In this document: positions 1 through 9,052 of the stretch, in pieces
Position numbering within the stretch: position 1 is the first letter of the stretch
Layout of the letters: each line of letters starts with the position of its first letter
Source of the DNA: Deltaproteobacteria bacterium
GTDB lineage: Bacteria > Myxococcota > JACRCW01
DNA: 64,000 bases
Direction of reading: 5' to 3'
Assembly: GCA_016218805.1 (NCBI GenBank)
Contig: JACRCW010000035.1
Span: 1 to 64,000 of the forward strand
Position numbers and translations under genes: made by a program
The notes under the pieces: generated by a model
Told to the model about the DNA's origin: nothing
The model's database searches: none
Seen by the model: the letters and a program-made list of their open reading frames with translations, nothing else

Positions 1-1305
1 CCCGGCGAGCTGGTCCGCGTACAGGGCGGCCGCGCGGAGACCCTGGGCATGGTGGCACCGCCGATGCCACCCCAACACCGCACCCACCAGGGCGCGCTCA
101 ACGCGGTGGAATCCGAGGTGCAGGAGGTGCTCAAGGACAGCATCCGCGCGCACCTGGTTTCCGACGTGGAAGTGGGCACGCTGCTGTCCGGGGGCATTGA
201 CAGCGCGGTGGTGACGGCGCTGGCGGTGGAGGTGCACGGCGGGCCCGTGCGCGCCTTCACGCTGGCGGTGGACGACCCGGCGCTGGACGAGACGGAACTG
301 GCCACGCACGCCGCGCGCACGCTGGGCGTGCGGCACCACGTCCTGCGGGTGGGCCCCGACCAGGCGCGCGCGCGGCTGCCGGCGCTGCTGGGTTCCCTGG
401 ACGAGCCGCTGGCCGACCCCTCCATCCTCCCCACGCGGCTCGTTGCCGAGTTGGCGCGTGAGCACGTCAAGGTGGTGCTGTCAGGCGATGGCGGTGACGA
501 GCTGTTCCTGGGCTACACGCGCCACCGCTTCATGGACGCGCTGGACCGCGCGCGCACGCTGGGCCCGCTGTCCACGTGGGCCGCCCGCGCGGGGGCGCAC
601 CTGCCGGCGCGCGCGCTGGATGCGGCGTACGGGTCCCTGCACGGCGTGCTGGGGCTGCCGGACGTGGTGGCGCCGGCGCGCAAGCTGGCCGCCGCGGCGG
701 AGTCCCTGCGCGAAGACCGCGTGCTGGCCTACGGGCGCCTGTTCCGGGCCGGCACTCCGGCGGAGCTCACGCGTCTGGGCCTGCCGCATGACCCGGCCAT
801 CCCCGTGCTGCGCGCGGCGGGCGAGGGCTACGACGGCGCCGACGCCGCCGGACTGGGCCAGGCGGTGGACGTGCGCCTGTGGCTCCCCGACGACATCCTG
901 GCCAAGGTGGACCGCGCGTCCATGGCGGTGGGCCTGGAGGCGCGTGTCCCGCTCATCGACGTGGAAGTGGCCCGCGTCGCGGCGTCGCTTCCCGGTTACG
1001 CGTTGCGGTCGGGTTCCACCGGGAAGGTGGTGTTACGCCGGTTGGCGGAGAAGCGGTTTGGGCCGGGGCTGGCGCGTGCGGACAAGCGCGGGTTTGGCCT
1101 CCCCATGCGGGACTGGCTTGCCGGGCCGTTGCGCCCGTGGCGGACCGAGGCCCTCGCGTCGCTGTCGGACCGCGGACTGTTTGACGGTCACGGGCTGCGC
1201 GCGCTGCAGGAGGCGCACGACACCGGTACGGACCACGCCCCGATCCTGTTTGCGCTGTGCGCACTGGAGATGTGGCTCCGCGCGCGCGCGTCCGTCGTCG
1301 CATGA
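1..1305 (+). CDS. asnB: Asparagine synthase (glutamine-hydrolysing), C-terminal part; 5' end cut by window edge
   Basis: The frame is open from base 1, so the gene starts outside the window and at least 434 residues are visible. It is the AMP-forming amidotransferase (synthetase) domain. The PP-loop LLSGGIDSA, the VLSGDGGDELF motif and the block DILAKVDRASM...EARVPLID are all present. The N-terminal glutaminase (Ntn-hydrolase) domain must lie to the left of the window, because the first visible residues read like the linker before the synthetase domain. The stop overlaps the ATG of a glycosyltransferase (ATGA). This suggests a role in a polysaccharide or surface-glycan locus, where asnB-like genes often amidate sugars, rather than bulk asparagine synthesis. 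That role is inferred; the family call is firm. Confidence 0.9.
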   Translation, partial: PGELVRVQGGRAETLGMVAPPMPPQHRTHQGALNAVESEVQEVLKDSIRAHLVSDVEVGTLLSGGIDSAVVTALAVEVHGGPVRAFTLAVDDPALDETELATHAARTLGVRHHVLRVGPDQARARLPALLGSLDEPLADPSILPTRLVAELAREHVKVVLSGDGGDELFLGYTRHRFMDALDRARTLGPLSTWAARAGAHLPARALDAAYGSLHGVLGLPDVVAPARKLAAAAESLREDRVLAYGRLFRAGTPAELTRLGLPHDPAIPVLRAAGEGYDGADAAGLGQAVDVRLWLPDDILAKVDRASMAVGLEARVPLIDVEVARVAASLPGYALRSGSTGKVVLRRLAEKRFGPGLARADKRGFGLPMRDWLAGPLRPWRTEALASLSDRGLFDGHGLRALQEAHDTGTDHAPILFALCALEMWLRARASVVA

Positions 1306-2354
1306 AGATTCTCCACGTCATCACGGACCTGCGCCTGGGCGGGGCCGAACGTGCGCTCGCGGCGCTTGCCTTGGCCCAACGCGAGGCCGGGCACCGCGTT
1401 ACGGTGCTCGCCCTCAAACAGCTGGGTCCTGCCGCGGAGCCGCTCCAGCGCGCCGGGATCCCGTGCGCCGCGCTGGACGCGCCGGATGCACCGGGGCTGG
1501 GTACCGCTGCGGCCGCGCTGGCCGTGGGGGCGCGCATGAAGACCGACCCACCCGACGTGGTGCACGCGTGGCTCGCTTCCGCGTGTGCCGCCGTGAAACT
1601 GGCCGCGCCGCGGGGTATCCCGCGCGTGTACGCGTGCCGGGTGACGACGACACCGGGCCCGCTGGTCTGCCAGCTGCTGGGCGCGCAGGATGACGGGCCA
1701 CGGGCGTGGGTGGCGGTGTCGGACGCCGTGGCGGATGCGTGGTCCACCGCGCTGCACCTCCCGCGGGCGCACTTCCACGTGGTGCCCAATGGCGTGGAGG
1801 TCCCCACGCGCCGCGCTGCCGAACCGCCGGGGGCGCGTCCGTGTTTCCTGGGACGGCTGGCCCGGCAGAAGGGCGTGGACCTGCTGCTGGCCGCGTTGGC
1901 CGGGTGCGATCTGGAGTTGGACCTCTACGGTGACGGGCCTGAGGCCGCCGCGCTGACCGACATGGCGCGAATGCTTGGCGTGGGGAACCGCGCACGCTTC
2001 CACGGCGTGGCACCGGACGCGCGCGCCGTTTTGCGCGCGGCGTCGCTGCTGGTGCTGCCTACGCGCGCGGAAGGCATGTCCAATGCGGTGCTGGAGGCCA
2101 TGGCGGAGGGGCGGCCCGTGATTGCGGCTGACGTCCCGGGCATGCGCGAGGTGGTGGCGGACGGCGTGACGGGCATCCTGGTGCCGCCCGGCAACGCGCG
2201 CGCCCTGGCGGAGGCGCTGGTGTCCCTGCAGGACAACCCGGCACGGCGACGCAAGCTTGGCGCCGCGGGGCAGGCACGCGTCCGCGCGCAGTTCACCCCG
2301 GCCGCGTCACACGCGGAGTGGACGGCGGTGTATGACGCGGTTCTCCGCGGTTGA
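1302..2354 (+). CDS. Glycosyltransferase family 4 (GT-B fold)
   Basis: 350 residues, starting at the ATG that overlaps the upstream stop. The N terminus MKILHVITDLRLGGAERAL is the typical GT4 donor/acceptor loop with the GGAE motif. The C-terminal half has GRLARQKGVD and the nucleotide-sugar site PTRAEGMSNAVLEAMA, including the E-x7-E pair, followed by GRPVIAADVPGMREVV. It is cytosolic or membrane-peripheral and would transfer a sugar from a nucleotide-sugar donor during exopolysaccharide, O-antigen or glycolipid assembly. The sugar and acceptor cannot be read from sequence. The translational overlap with asnB indicates coexpression. The gene ends 5 bp before the convergent cusA stop. Confidence 0.9.
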   Translation: MKILHVITDLRLGGAERALAALALAQREAGHRVTVLALKQLGPAAEPLQRAGIPCAALDAPDAPGLGTAAAALAVGARMKTDPPDVVHAWLASACAAVKLAAPRGIPRVYACRVTTTPGPLVCQLLGAQDDGPRAWVAVSDAVADAWSTALHLPRAHFHVVPNGVEVPTRRAAEPPGARPCFLGRLARQKGVDLLLAALAGCDLELDLYGDGPEAAALTDMARMLGVGNRARFHGVAPDARAVLRAASLLVLPTRAEGMSNAVLEAMAEGRPVIAADVPGMREVVADGVTGILVPPGNARALAEALVSLQDNPARRRKLGAAGQARVRAQFTPAASHAEWTAVYDAVLRG

Positions 2355-2359
2355 CGCAC

Positions 2360-5300
2360 TTACGCGGCGGCGCGCCGCTCCATCCGGATCTGCGCCAGCC
2401 GCCAGTACGTGTACACCACCGGGATGATCTCCAACGTCAGGAACGCGCTGGACAGCAGGCCACCCACCATGGGCGCGGCAATGCGCTTCATGACGTCAGC
2501 GCCGCTGCCATCCGCCCACAGCAGCGGCACCAGGCCAAACAACATGGTGGCCACCGTCATCAGCTTGGGCCGCACGCGCTGCACGGTGCCCTCCATGTGC
2601 GCCCAGATGATGTCGTTGAGGTCCCGCACCTTGCCCGCGCGTTTGCGCCGTTCGTACGCGGCATCCAGGTACACCACCATCACAATCCCGGTTTCCGCCG
2701 CGAGTCCCACCAGCGCGATCACCCCGACCCACACCGCCGTGGACAGCCGGTAGTCCAGCAGCCACAGCAGCCACACGCTCCCCACGAGCGAGAACGGAAC
2801 GGACAGCAGCACAATGAGCGCTTCCGTGATGTTGCGGAAGTTGAGGATGAGCAAGAGCACCACCAGCATCAGGGTGAGCGGCACCACCACCTTCATCCGC
2901 TCTTCCATGCGCGCCAGCAGCTCGTACTGCCCGGTCCACGCGAGCCCCACGCCGGGCGGCAGCACCAGGCGTCCCTCGTGGATGGCCCGCTGCACGGCGG
3001 ACTTGGCGTCATCCACGTAACCGCCAATGTCGCGCGCCTGCGTGTCCACGTCCACGTAGACGTAGCCGGCCAGTTGGCCCGCCTCGGAACGTACCATCGG
3101 CGGCCCTTCGACAATCTCCACCCGTGCGATCTGGCCCAGCGGTACGAACGCGCCGACTTGCGGGCGCTTTGCTTCCGGCGCGGGCGCAGCGCCGGACATG
3201 CCGCCTCTGTCCATGCTTGGCATCTTGGGCATGACGGGCATGGACGGCATCCCGCCCGGCGCCATGGCACCGGTGTCCAGGCGGGGCATGGTGTCAAACG
3301 CGGCGCCGCCCTGCTGCTTGCTGCCGCCCTCCATGCCCCCCATGGCCTGCGCAAGGCGGATCCCGGTGTCCTCCACGGAACGCGCGCCCGTCTTGCCCAT
3401 CTCCATGCCGCCCTCACCGCCCGGGGCGCGCAGCGGGATGAGGATCTCGCGAATGGCCGGCAGGCGATCCCGGAAATCACGCGGGAGGCGCACGTTGATG
3501 GTGTGCCGCGCGCGCCCCTGCACGGTGGTCCCGATGGGTTCCCCACCGAGTGCGACTTCGATGACGTCATTCACGTCCTGGACGGTGAGGCCATAGCGCG
3601 CCAGTGCTGCGCGGTCCGGCGTGATGTCCACGTACAGCCCGCCGGCGTTGCGTTCGTAGAAGGCGCTGCGCGTGCCCGCCACCTTCTGCACAATCCCCTC
3701 CAGCGCCACGCCCACCTTCTCCACCACGGCCAGGTCCGGGCCAAACACCTTGATGCCCACCGGCGTGCGGATGCCGGTGGTGAGCATGTCCACGCGCGTC
3801 TTGATGGGCATGGTGAGCGCGTTGGTCCAGCCGGGGAATGTGAGCGCGTTGTTCATCTCGCTCTGGAGTTCCTCCATGGTGAGCGGGCGCTCCTCCGGCC
3901 AGATGCGGCGCAGCGGGTCTGCCAGGAATGCCGGCGCCCACGCCGAATAGAACCGGTCCACGTGGATCCGGCGCCACTGGTCACGCGGCTTGAGGCGCAC
4001 CACGGTCTCCACCATGGAAAGCGGTGCAGGATCCGTGGCGGTCTCCGCGCGGCCCACCTTGCCCATCACCGCCGCCACCTCCGGGAAACCCCGCAGCACG
4101 GTGTCCTGCATCTGCAGGTCACGCCGCGCTTCGTCAATGGAGATGTTCGGCATGGTGGTGGGCATGTAGAGCAGGTCGCCCTCGTCCAGCGGCGGCATGA
4201 ACTCCGTGCCCAGTTGCAGGGCAATGGGCACCGCGCTGGCCACCGCCAGCAGGCCCATGCCGATGGTGGTCCGCGGGTTGCGCAACGCCACAAACACGAA
4301 CGGCTTGTACAGGCCGATGAGGATCCGGCTGACGGGGTGCTCGTGCTCGTGGCGGATGCGCCCGCGGATGAAGAACGCCATCAGCGCGGGCACCAACGTG
4401 ACGGACAGGATGGCGGCGGTGGCCATGGCGGACGTCTTGGTGAACGCCAGCGGGATGAACAGGCGCCCCGCCTGCCCTTCCAGCGCAAAAATGGGCAGAA
4501 ACGCCACCGTCATGATCAGCAGCGCGAAAAAGATGGATGGCCCCACTTCCTGTGCCGCCTCAATGAGCACACGGTCGCGCGGGGTCCCGGGGTCCGCGGT
4601 CTCCAGGCGCTTGTGCGCGTTCTCCACCAGCACAATGGCCGCATCCACCATGGCGCCAATGGCAATGGCGATGCCGCCCAGGCTCATGATGTTGGAGGTG
4701 ACACCCAGCAGGCGCATGGGGATGAACGACGCCGCCACCGCCAGTGGCAGCATCACGATGGGCACGAGCGACGAGCCCAGGTGCAGCAGAAAGATGAAGA
4801 TCACCAGCGCCACCACGAGCATCTCCTCCGCCAGCGCGCCGCGGAGCGTGCCCACGGCGCGGCGGATGAGGTCGGAACGGTCGTACGCGATCTCCGCGGT
4901 GACCCCCGAGGGAAAGGACGGCGCCAGCTCCGCCAGCCGGGCCTTCACGCGGTCAATCAGGTGCAGCGCGTTCTCGCCGTAGCGGGCCACGACAATTCCA
5001 CCCACCACTTCGCCGTCCCCGTTCCAGTCCGCCAGGCCGCGGCGGATCTCTGGACCAAACGCGACCTCGCCCACGTCACCCAGCGTGATGGGCGCGCCCG
5101 TGGGCCCGGTCCGCAGCCCGATGGCCCTCAGGTCATCCAGGCTCTTCACGTAGCCGCGGCCGCGCACAAAATACTCGCGGCCGCTCATCTCCAGCACACG
5201 GCCGCCCACGTCCGCATTGGAGCGCCGCACGGCCCGCAGCACGTCGGACAGGGTCAGGCCCAGGTTGGCCAGGCGCTCCGGGTCCACGGTGATCTGGAAC

Positions 5301-5857
5301 TGCTTCTGGAACCCGCCCACGGTGGCCACCTCGGCCACGCCCGGGACGGAGGCGAGCGCGTAGCGCAGCACGTAGTCCTGGAACGTGCGCAACTCCGCCA
5401 GGTCATGGGTGCCGGACCGGTCCACCAACGCGTACTGGAACACCCAGCCAATGCCCGTGGCGTCCGGACCCAGCGTTGGGCGGACGCCGTCAGGCAGGCG
5501 CCCCCCCAGCGACGAGAGGTACTCCAGCACGCGCGAGCGTGCCCAGTAGACGTCCGTACCCTCCTCAAACAGCACGTAGATGAAGCTCATCCCGAACATG
5601 CTGAACCCGCGCACGTCCGTCACCCGCGGCGCGCCCAGCAGCGCGCTGGCCAGCGGGTAGGTCACCTGGTCCTCCACGAGGTCCGGGCTGCGCCCCATCC
5701 ATTCCGTGTAGACAATGACCTGCGGGTCCCCCAGGTCCGGCACGGCGTCCAGCGGCACGGTGGTCACCGCCCACCACGACGCCGCCGACAGCATGGCCGC
5801 CAGCACCAGGACAACAGCGCGGTGCCGCGCCGAGGCGGCGATGAGCGCGCGGATCAT
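2360..5857 (-). CDS. cusA: CusA-type heavy-metal RND efflux pump (Cu+/Ag+), with Met-rich periplasmic insertion
   Basis: 1,165 residues, versus about 1,050 for E. coli CusA. This is the inner-membrane proton-driven pump of a tripartite efflux complex. The TM4 motif GAMVDAAIVLVENAHKR places the proton-relay Asp at residue 405, and DAA..ENAHK is the monovalent-metal (Cus) subtype. From memory of CusA, its three copper methionines M573, M623 and M672 correspond to M565 (LLYMPTT), M615 (APLSMVETV) and M691 (RVDMLTTGI), so all three are kept. Residues about 811-903 are an extra Gly/Pro/Met-rich loop with 12 Met, just before the VPLGQIA strand of the periplasmic domain. The ATG overlaps the cusB stop (ATGA). 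Last gene of a four-gene operon. Confidence 0.93.
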   Translation of the reverse strand: MIRALIAASARHRAVVLVLAAMLSAASWWAVTTVPLDAVPDLGDPQVIVYTEWMGRSPDLVEDQVTYPLASALLGAPRVTDVRGFSMFGMSFIYVLFEEGTDVYWARSRVLEYLSSLGGRLPDGVRPTLGPDATGIGWVFQYALVDRSGTHDLAELRTFQDYVLRYALASVPGVAEVATVGGFQKQFQITVDPERLANLGLTLSDVLRAVRRSNADVGGRVLEMSGREYFVRGRGYVKSLDDLRAIGLRTGPTGAPITLGDVGEVAFGPEIRRGLADWNGDGEVVGGIVVARYGENALHLIDRVKARLAELAPSFPSGVTAEIAYDRSDLIRRAVGTLRGALAEEMLVVALVIFIFLLHLGSSLVPIVMLPLAVAASFIPMRLLGVTSNIMSLGGIAIAIGAMVDAAIVLVENAHKRLETADPGTPRDRVLIEAAQEVGPSIFFALLIMTVAFLPIFALEGQAGRLFIPLAFTKTSAMATAAILSVTLVPALMAFFIRGRIRHEHEHPVSRILIGLYKPFVFVALRNPRTTIGMGLLAVASAVPIALQLGTEFMPPLDEGDLLYMPTTMPNISIDEARRDLQMQDTVLRGFPEVAAVMGKVGRAETATDPAPLSMVETVVRLKPRDQWRRIHVDRFYSAWAPAFLADPLRRIWPEERPLTMEELQSEMNNALTFPGWTNALTMPIKTRVDMLTTGIRTPVGIKVFGPDLAVVEKVGVALEGIVQKVAGTRSAFYERNAGGLYVDITPDRAALARYGLTVQDVNDVIEVALGGEPIGTTVQGRARHTINVRLPRDFRDRLPAIREILIPLRAPGGEGGMEMGKTGARSVEDTGIRLAQAMGGMEGGSKQQGGAAFDTMPRLDTGAMAPGGMPSMPVMPKMPSMDRGGMSGAAPAPEAKRPQVGAFVPLGQIARVEIVEGPPMVRSEAGQLAGYVYVDVDTQARDIGGYVDDAKSAVQRAIHEGRLVLPPGVGLAWTGQYELLARMEERMKVVVPLTLMLVVLLLILNFRNITEALIVLLSVPFSLVGSVWLLWLLDYRLSTAVWVGVIALVGLAAETGIVMVVYLDAAYERRKRAGKVRDLNDIIWAHMEGTVQRVRPKLMTVATMLFGLVPLLWADGSGADVMKRIAAPMVGGLLSSAFLTLEIIPVVYTYWRLAQIRMERRAAA

Positions 5858-7158
5858 GGCGCGCCTCCGTCGCCACGCGGGGCGGCGGTGCCTTCAATGG
5901 ACGCGCGCATCCGGCTCTCGGAGTCCAGCAGGAACAGCGCTCCCACCACGACGGCCTCACCCTCCTCCAGGCCGGAGCGGACCTCCACCCACTCAGGCGT
6001 CTGCATGCCGACGACGACGCGGCGCGGCTCAAAGGCGCCCTCAGCCACCCGCACAAACGCGTAGGCCGCACGTCCGGTCTGCACCACCGCGTCCAGCGGC
6101 GCCACCAGCGCGCGCGTCGGTTCCACCATGATCTCCACGGACGCAGCGAGACCCGGGCGCAGCAGACCGCGCGGGTTGGGCAGTTCAATGCGCGCGCGCA
6201 GGGTACGCGTCTGCGGGTCCACCGACGGGTAGAGGTACGCCAGCCGGCCGGTGACGGTGACGCCGGGCAGCGCGGGGAAGCGCGCGGCGACCTTCTGGCC
6301 CACGGCCACCCGCGCAATCGCGTCCTCGCGCACGTCGACCAACAGCCACACCACCGCCAGGTCGGAGATCTCAAACAACGCCGTACCGGGCTGCACATAC
6401 AGGCCGTCCACCGCGTTCTTCTGCGTGACATACCCGTTGCGCGGGGCGCGCAGCGTCACCGTGGGCCGGCCCTGGCCTGCGTCACCCAGCACGCGCTCCT
6501 CCGCGTTGACGCCCAGCAACTGCAGGCGGGTCTCAGAGGCGCGCCGGAACTGGACCTGCAGGGGATCATCGCCACCGGCGGCATGCGCCGTCCGGTAGTC
6601 CTGCAGCGCCTGCAGCACCTCCGGGCTGTACACGCGCGCCAGCGCATCCCCCGCCTTCACCGCCACGCCGGTCTCCCGCACCAGCAGTTCCTCAATCCAG
6701 CCGGAGAAGCCTGCGTGCACCTGCGCGGTGCGTGATTCGGCGGGAACCAGCAGCCCCGTCGTGGAGATGCGGTCGGACAGGGTGCGCTTCTCCACCGTCA
6801 CGGTGCGCACACCCATCTTCTGCACGCGGTCCGCCGGCAGGGTGAGGCTGACCAGGTCCGGGAGATCCTCGTGGCGGGTGTGGCCGCCACCGCTCTGTTC
6901 CACCCGCACCAGATCCATCCCGCAGATGGGGCACTCCCCCGGGTGGTCCTGCACCACCTGCGGGTGCATGGGGCACTGCCACTTCTCTGCGGAGGCCGCC
7001 GCGCCGCCGCCGGCGTCACGCGGGCCGTACTTCCAGGCGCTGAACGCCGCCAGCGCGGCCATGGCGGCAATGAGCGCCCACCGCACCCAGGTCATCACCT
7101 TCACGCCGGGGGGAGGCGGCTCTTCGCCCTCGGGGAGGACTTCAGGGGTGGCGTTCAT
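5854..7158 (-). CDS. cusB: CusB-type periplasmic adaptor with heavy-metal-binding domain
   Basis: 434 residues. It is the membrane-fusion subunit that links CusA to the outer-membrane channel and hands over metal. A single N-terminal anchor (residues about 23-40) is followed by a heavy-metal-binding domain with CPMHP and CPICGM (C62, H65, C76, C79). Lipoyl/barrel-sandwich and beta-barrel segments follow, including LRAPRNGYVTQKNAVDG and DLAVVWLLVDV. The HMBD is typical of copper/silver adaptors of this class. Start and stop both overlap neighbours by four bases (TolC stop / cusB ATG; cusB stop / cusA ATG), so stoichiometric coexpression is likely. Confidence 0.92.
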   Translation of the reverse strand: MNATPEVLPEGEEPPPPGVKVMTWVRWALIAAMAALAAFSAWKYGPRDAGGGAAASAEKWQCPMHPQVVQDHPGECPICGMDLVRVEQSGGGHTRHEDLPDLVSLTLPADRVQKMGVRTVTVEKRTLSDRISTTGLLVPAESRTAQVHAGFSGWIEELLVRETGVAVKAGDALARVYSPEVLQALQDYRTAHAAGGDDPLQVQFRRASETRLQLLGVNAEERVLGDAGQGRPTVTLRAPRNGYVTQKNAVDGLYVQPGTALFEISDLAVVWLLVDVREDAIARVAVGQKVAARFPALPGVTVTGRLAYLYPSVDPQTRTLRARIELPNPRGLLRPGLAASVEIMVEPTRALVAPLDAVVQTGRAAYAFVRVAEGAFEPRRVVVGMQTPEWVEVRSGLEEGEAVVVGALFLLDSESRMRASIEGTAAPRGDGGAP

Positions 7159-8510
7159 GGGTGTCCTCCCGGCGACGAGGGATCAAACGCGAGCAGCTCC
7201 ATCCCCGTGGCGCGCTGCAGGTCTGCCAGGCGGCGCACGTACAGGGCCTCGTAGGTGAGCCGTTCCAGGTGGTGGGACCGCATCTGGCGCACGGCGGTGA
7301 TCAGCGCGAGCACGTCCACGGAGCCGCTGATGTAGGCGGCGCGCGTGGCTTCCACCGTGCTGGATGACAGCGGGATCAGCGTCTCCTCGTGCAGCGTGAC
7401 GTGGTCGTGCGCGTGGCGGATGGCGGCGCTGGCCTCGTCCACCTCGGATTGGATGACGCGGATGAGCGCATCGGCGGACTCCGCCGCGCGGCGCTCGTCG
7501 TAACGGGCGGCTTCCAGGGAGCGCGCCTGCTTGAACGGGTAGAACACCGGCAGCGGGACCGACACGCCCACGGTGACCATGTCCGCGGGCCCCAACAGCG
7601 CGCCCAGGGGCCCGTGGCTGACCAGCATGGGCACGCCCCCGGTCTGCACCATGTAGCCCACCTTGGCGGTGACGTCGGGCAGCGCGGCCAGCCGTTCCTG
7701 GCGGGCGCGCGCCACGGCGGCGGCCACCTGCGCGCGCGCGGCACGGAGCTCCGGGCGCGCCGCCAGCGCCCGCTGCAGCAGCGTCTCGCGCGGCGGCAGC
7801 TCAACGTGCCGGACGGATTCCCACACGGGACCAATGGCTGAGGGTGTTACGCCCAGCAGCGCGGCCAGCCGGGCGCGGGCCACCTCCTGCTGCTGGCGCA
7901 GATCCAGCTGGTCCTTGAGCAGCGTCTCCCGCTCCGCGCGCGTGGCCAGCGCATCCGCCTGGCGCCCCAGGCCGGACTGCACGCGCCCGTCGGCAATGGC
8001 CACCATGGTGTCCATCAGCGCCAGCGTCCCGTTCACGGTCCGCAGCGCCTCCTGCCCCGCGTGCAGGTCCGCCAACGCGTAGGCCACCGCGCGGTCCAGG
8101 TCCGCGCGTGATGCCTCCACCATCGCTTCCGCCTCTTCCGCCCGCGCCTGCGCCTCGTCCGCACGGGCGCCGCGCTTGCCGGGAAACGGGAAGGTCTGGG
8201 ACGCCATCACCATCAGCGGGAACATGTCCGGACCCATGAGGAAGGTGGTCGCGCGTTCGGAGGCGGACATGCCGGGCATCAGCGCGCCCTCCACCTGGTT
8301 GAGCGGCAGGTTCCACACGGAGACGTCCAGCATGGGGTCATCCCACGCGCGGGCGCCGGCCACGCGCGCGCGCGCGGCCAGCACGCCGGTGCGTGCAGCG
8401 CGCAGCCCCGGATAGGTGGCAGCGGCGCGGGCCCGCGTGTCGGCGTAGGTGAGGGGAGCAGGGTCGGGGGCCTGGGCGGCCAGCGCCGCCAGGCAACAAA
8501 GCTCAAGCAT
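7155..8510 (-). CDS. TolC-family outer-membrane efflux channel (CusC-like)
   Basis: 451 residues from the ATG at 8510, which has a GGAG seven bases upstream. An ATG at 8537 would add nine residues, including an Arg, and give a more normal signal-peptide n-region; both are possible. The protein is a duplicated helical-hairpin OEP domain, with Ala-rich long helices such as TYADTRARAAATYPGL and ARARLAALLGV. It would form the trimeric outer-membrane exit duct for CusBA. It has no obvious lipobox, unlike E. coli CusC. It lies between the small Cys-cluster gene (111 bp upstream) and cusB (overlapping). Confidence 0.88.
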   Translation of the reverse strand: MLELCCLAALAAQAPDPAPLTYADTRARAAATYPGLRAARTGVLAARARVAGARAWDDPMLDVSVWNLPLNQVEGALMPGMSASERATTFLMGPDMFPLMVMASQTFPFPGKRGARADEAQARAEEAEAMVEASRADLDRAVAYALADLHAGQEALRTVNGTLALMDTMVAIADGRVQSGLGRQADALATRAERETLLKDQLDLRQQQEVARARLAALLGVTPSAIGPVWESVRHVELPPRETLLQRALAARPELRAARAQVAAAVARARQERLAALPDVTAKVGYMVQTGGVPMLVSHGPLGALLGPADMVTVGVSVPLPVFYPFKQARSLEAARYDERRAAESADALIRVIQSEVDEASAAIRHAHDHVTLHEETLIPLSSSTVEATRAAYISGSVDVLALITAVRQMRSHHLERLTYEALYVRRLADLQRATGMELLAFDPSSPGGHP

Positions 8511-8621
8511 GGAGGACTCCGTCGGGGACCGGGGCATGTGCCGGAGCAACGCAGGCCCGCGCACCGCACAGGGCGGGCGCGGGGTAAGCGCGTACTCACG
8601 CCAACCAACGACGCGGCACTC

Positions 8622-8996
8622 TCAGGGACGGAGCCGGACGGAAGCCAGGCGGAAGAGGTCCCCCGGCGGCCCGGTGTCCACCACGGCGACGGGGTGGACG
8701 GACACACGGGCGGGCACCGGAAGCGGCATGGATGGCGGAGGGGGCAGCACCGGGGCGTGCAGCGTGCCTTCAGCAGCCGGGGCCTCCGCGGGTGCGGGCG
8801 CATACGGCGCGCCCTGCTCCATGCTGCAGCAGCAGGTGCGCTCCACCGAGGTGTCTGCGGGAGGGAGGTTGTCCTCGCCGTGACAGCAGCAGCGCGACAC
8901 GACGGCGCCCGTGCACAGGCACAACCAACCGCTGCCGGCGGCCACGGGTGTGGCCACGCAGACAACCAGCAGCAGCGCGGCCAGCCGGGAGAACAT
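8622..8996 (-). CDS. Small secreted Cys-cluster protein at head of Cu/Ag efflux operon
   Basis: 124 residues from the ATG at 8996, with AGGA eight bases upstream; an ATG at 9005 is the alternative. A signal peptide (FSRLAALLLVVCVATPVAAG) is followed by a short Cys-dense segment with three clusters, CLC, RCCCHG and RTCCCSMEQ (eight Cys within about 35 residues). The rest is a Pro/Ala-rich tail without obvious fold. I do not recognise a named family. Its place as first gene of the CusCBA-type operon and the Cys clusters suggest a periplasmic Cu(I)/Ag(I) buffer or metallochaperone. That function is inference. The reading frame has normal high-GC codon use and is the only sensible frame here. Confidence 0.7.
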   Translation of the reverse strand: MFSRLAALLLVVCVATPVAAGSGWLCLCTGAVVSRCCCHGEDNLPPADTSVERTCCCSMEQGAPYAPAPAEAPAAEGTLHAPVLPPPPSMPLPVPARVSVHPVAVVDTGPPGDLFRLASVRLRP

Positions 8997-9052
8997 GCCG
9001 CACATCCTAGCCCACCCATGCATGTGCGGCAATTCCCTGCATTTTTTCGACG

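Noticed and set aside
1..1305. Asparagine synthase without glutaminase domain as a broken gene
   Set aside because: The frame is open at base 1, so the missing domain is explained by the window edge.
2351..6064. Long plus-strand reading frame (1,237 codons) opposite cusA
   Set aside because: It is antisense to a well-supported RND pump gene and rich in His/Gln/Arg, as expected when GC-biased third positions remove stops from the opposite strand.
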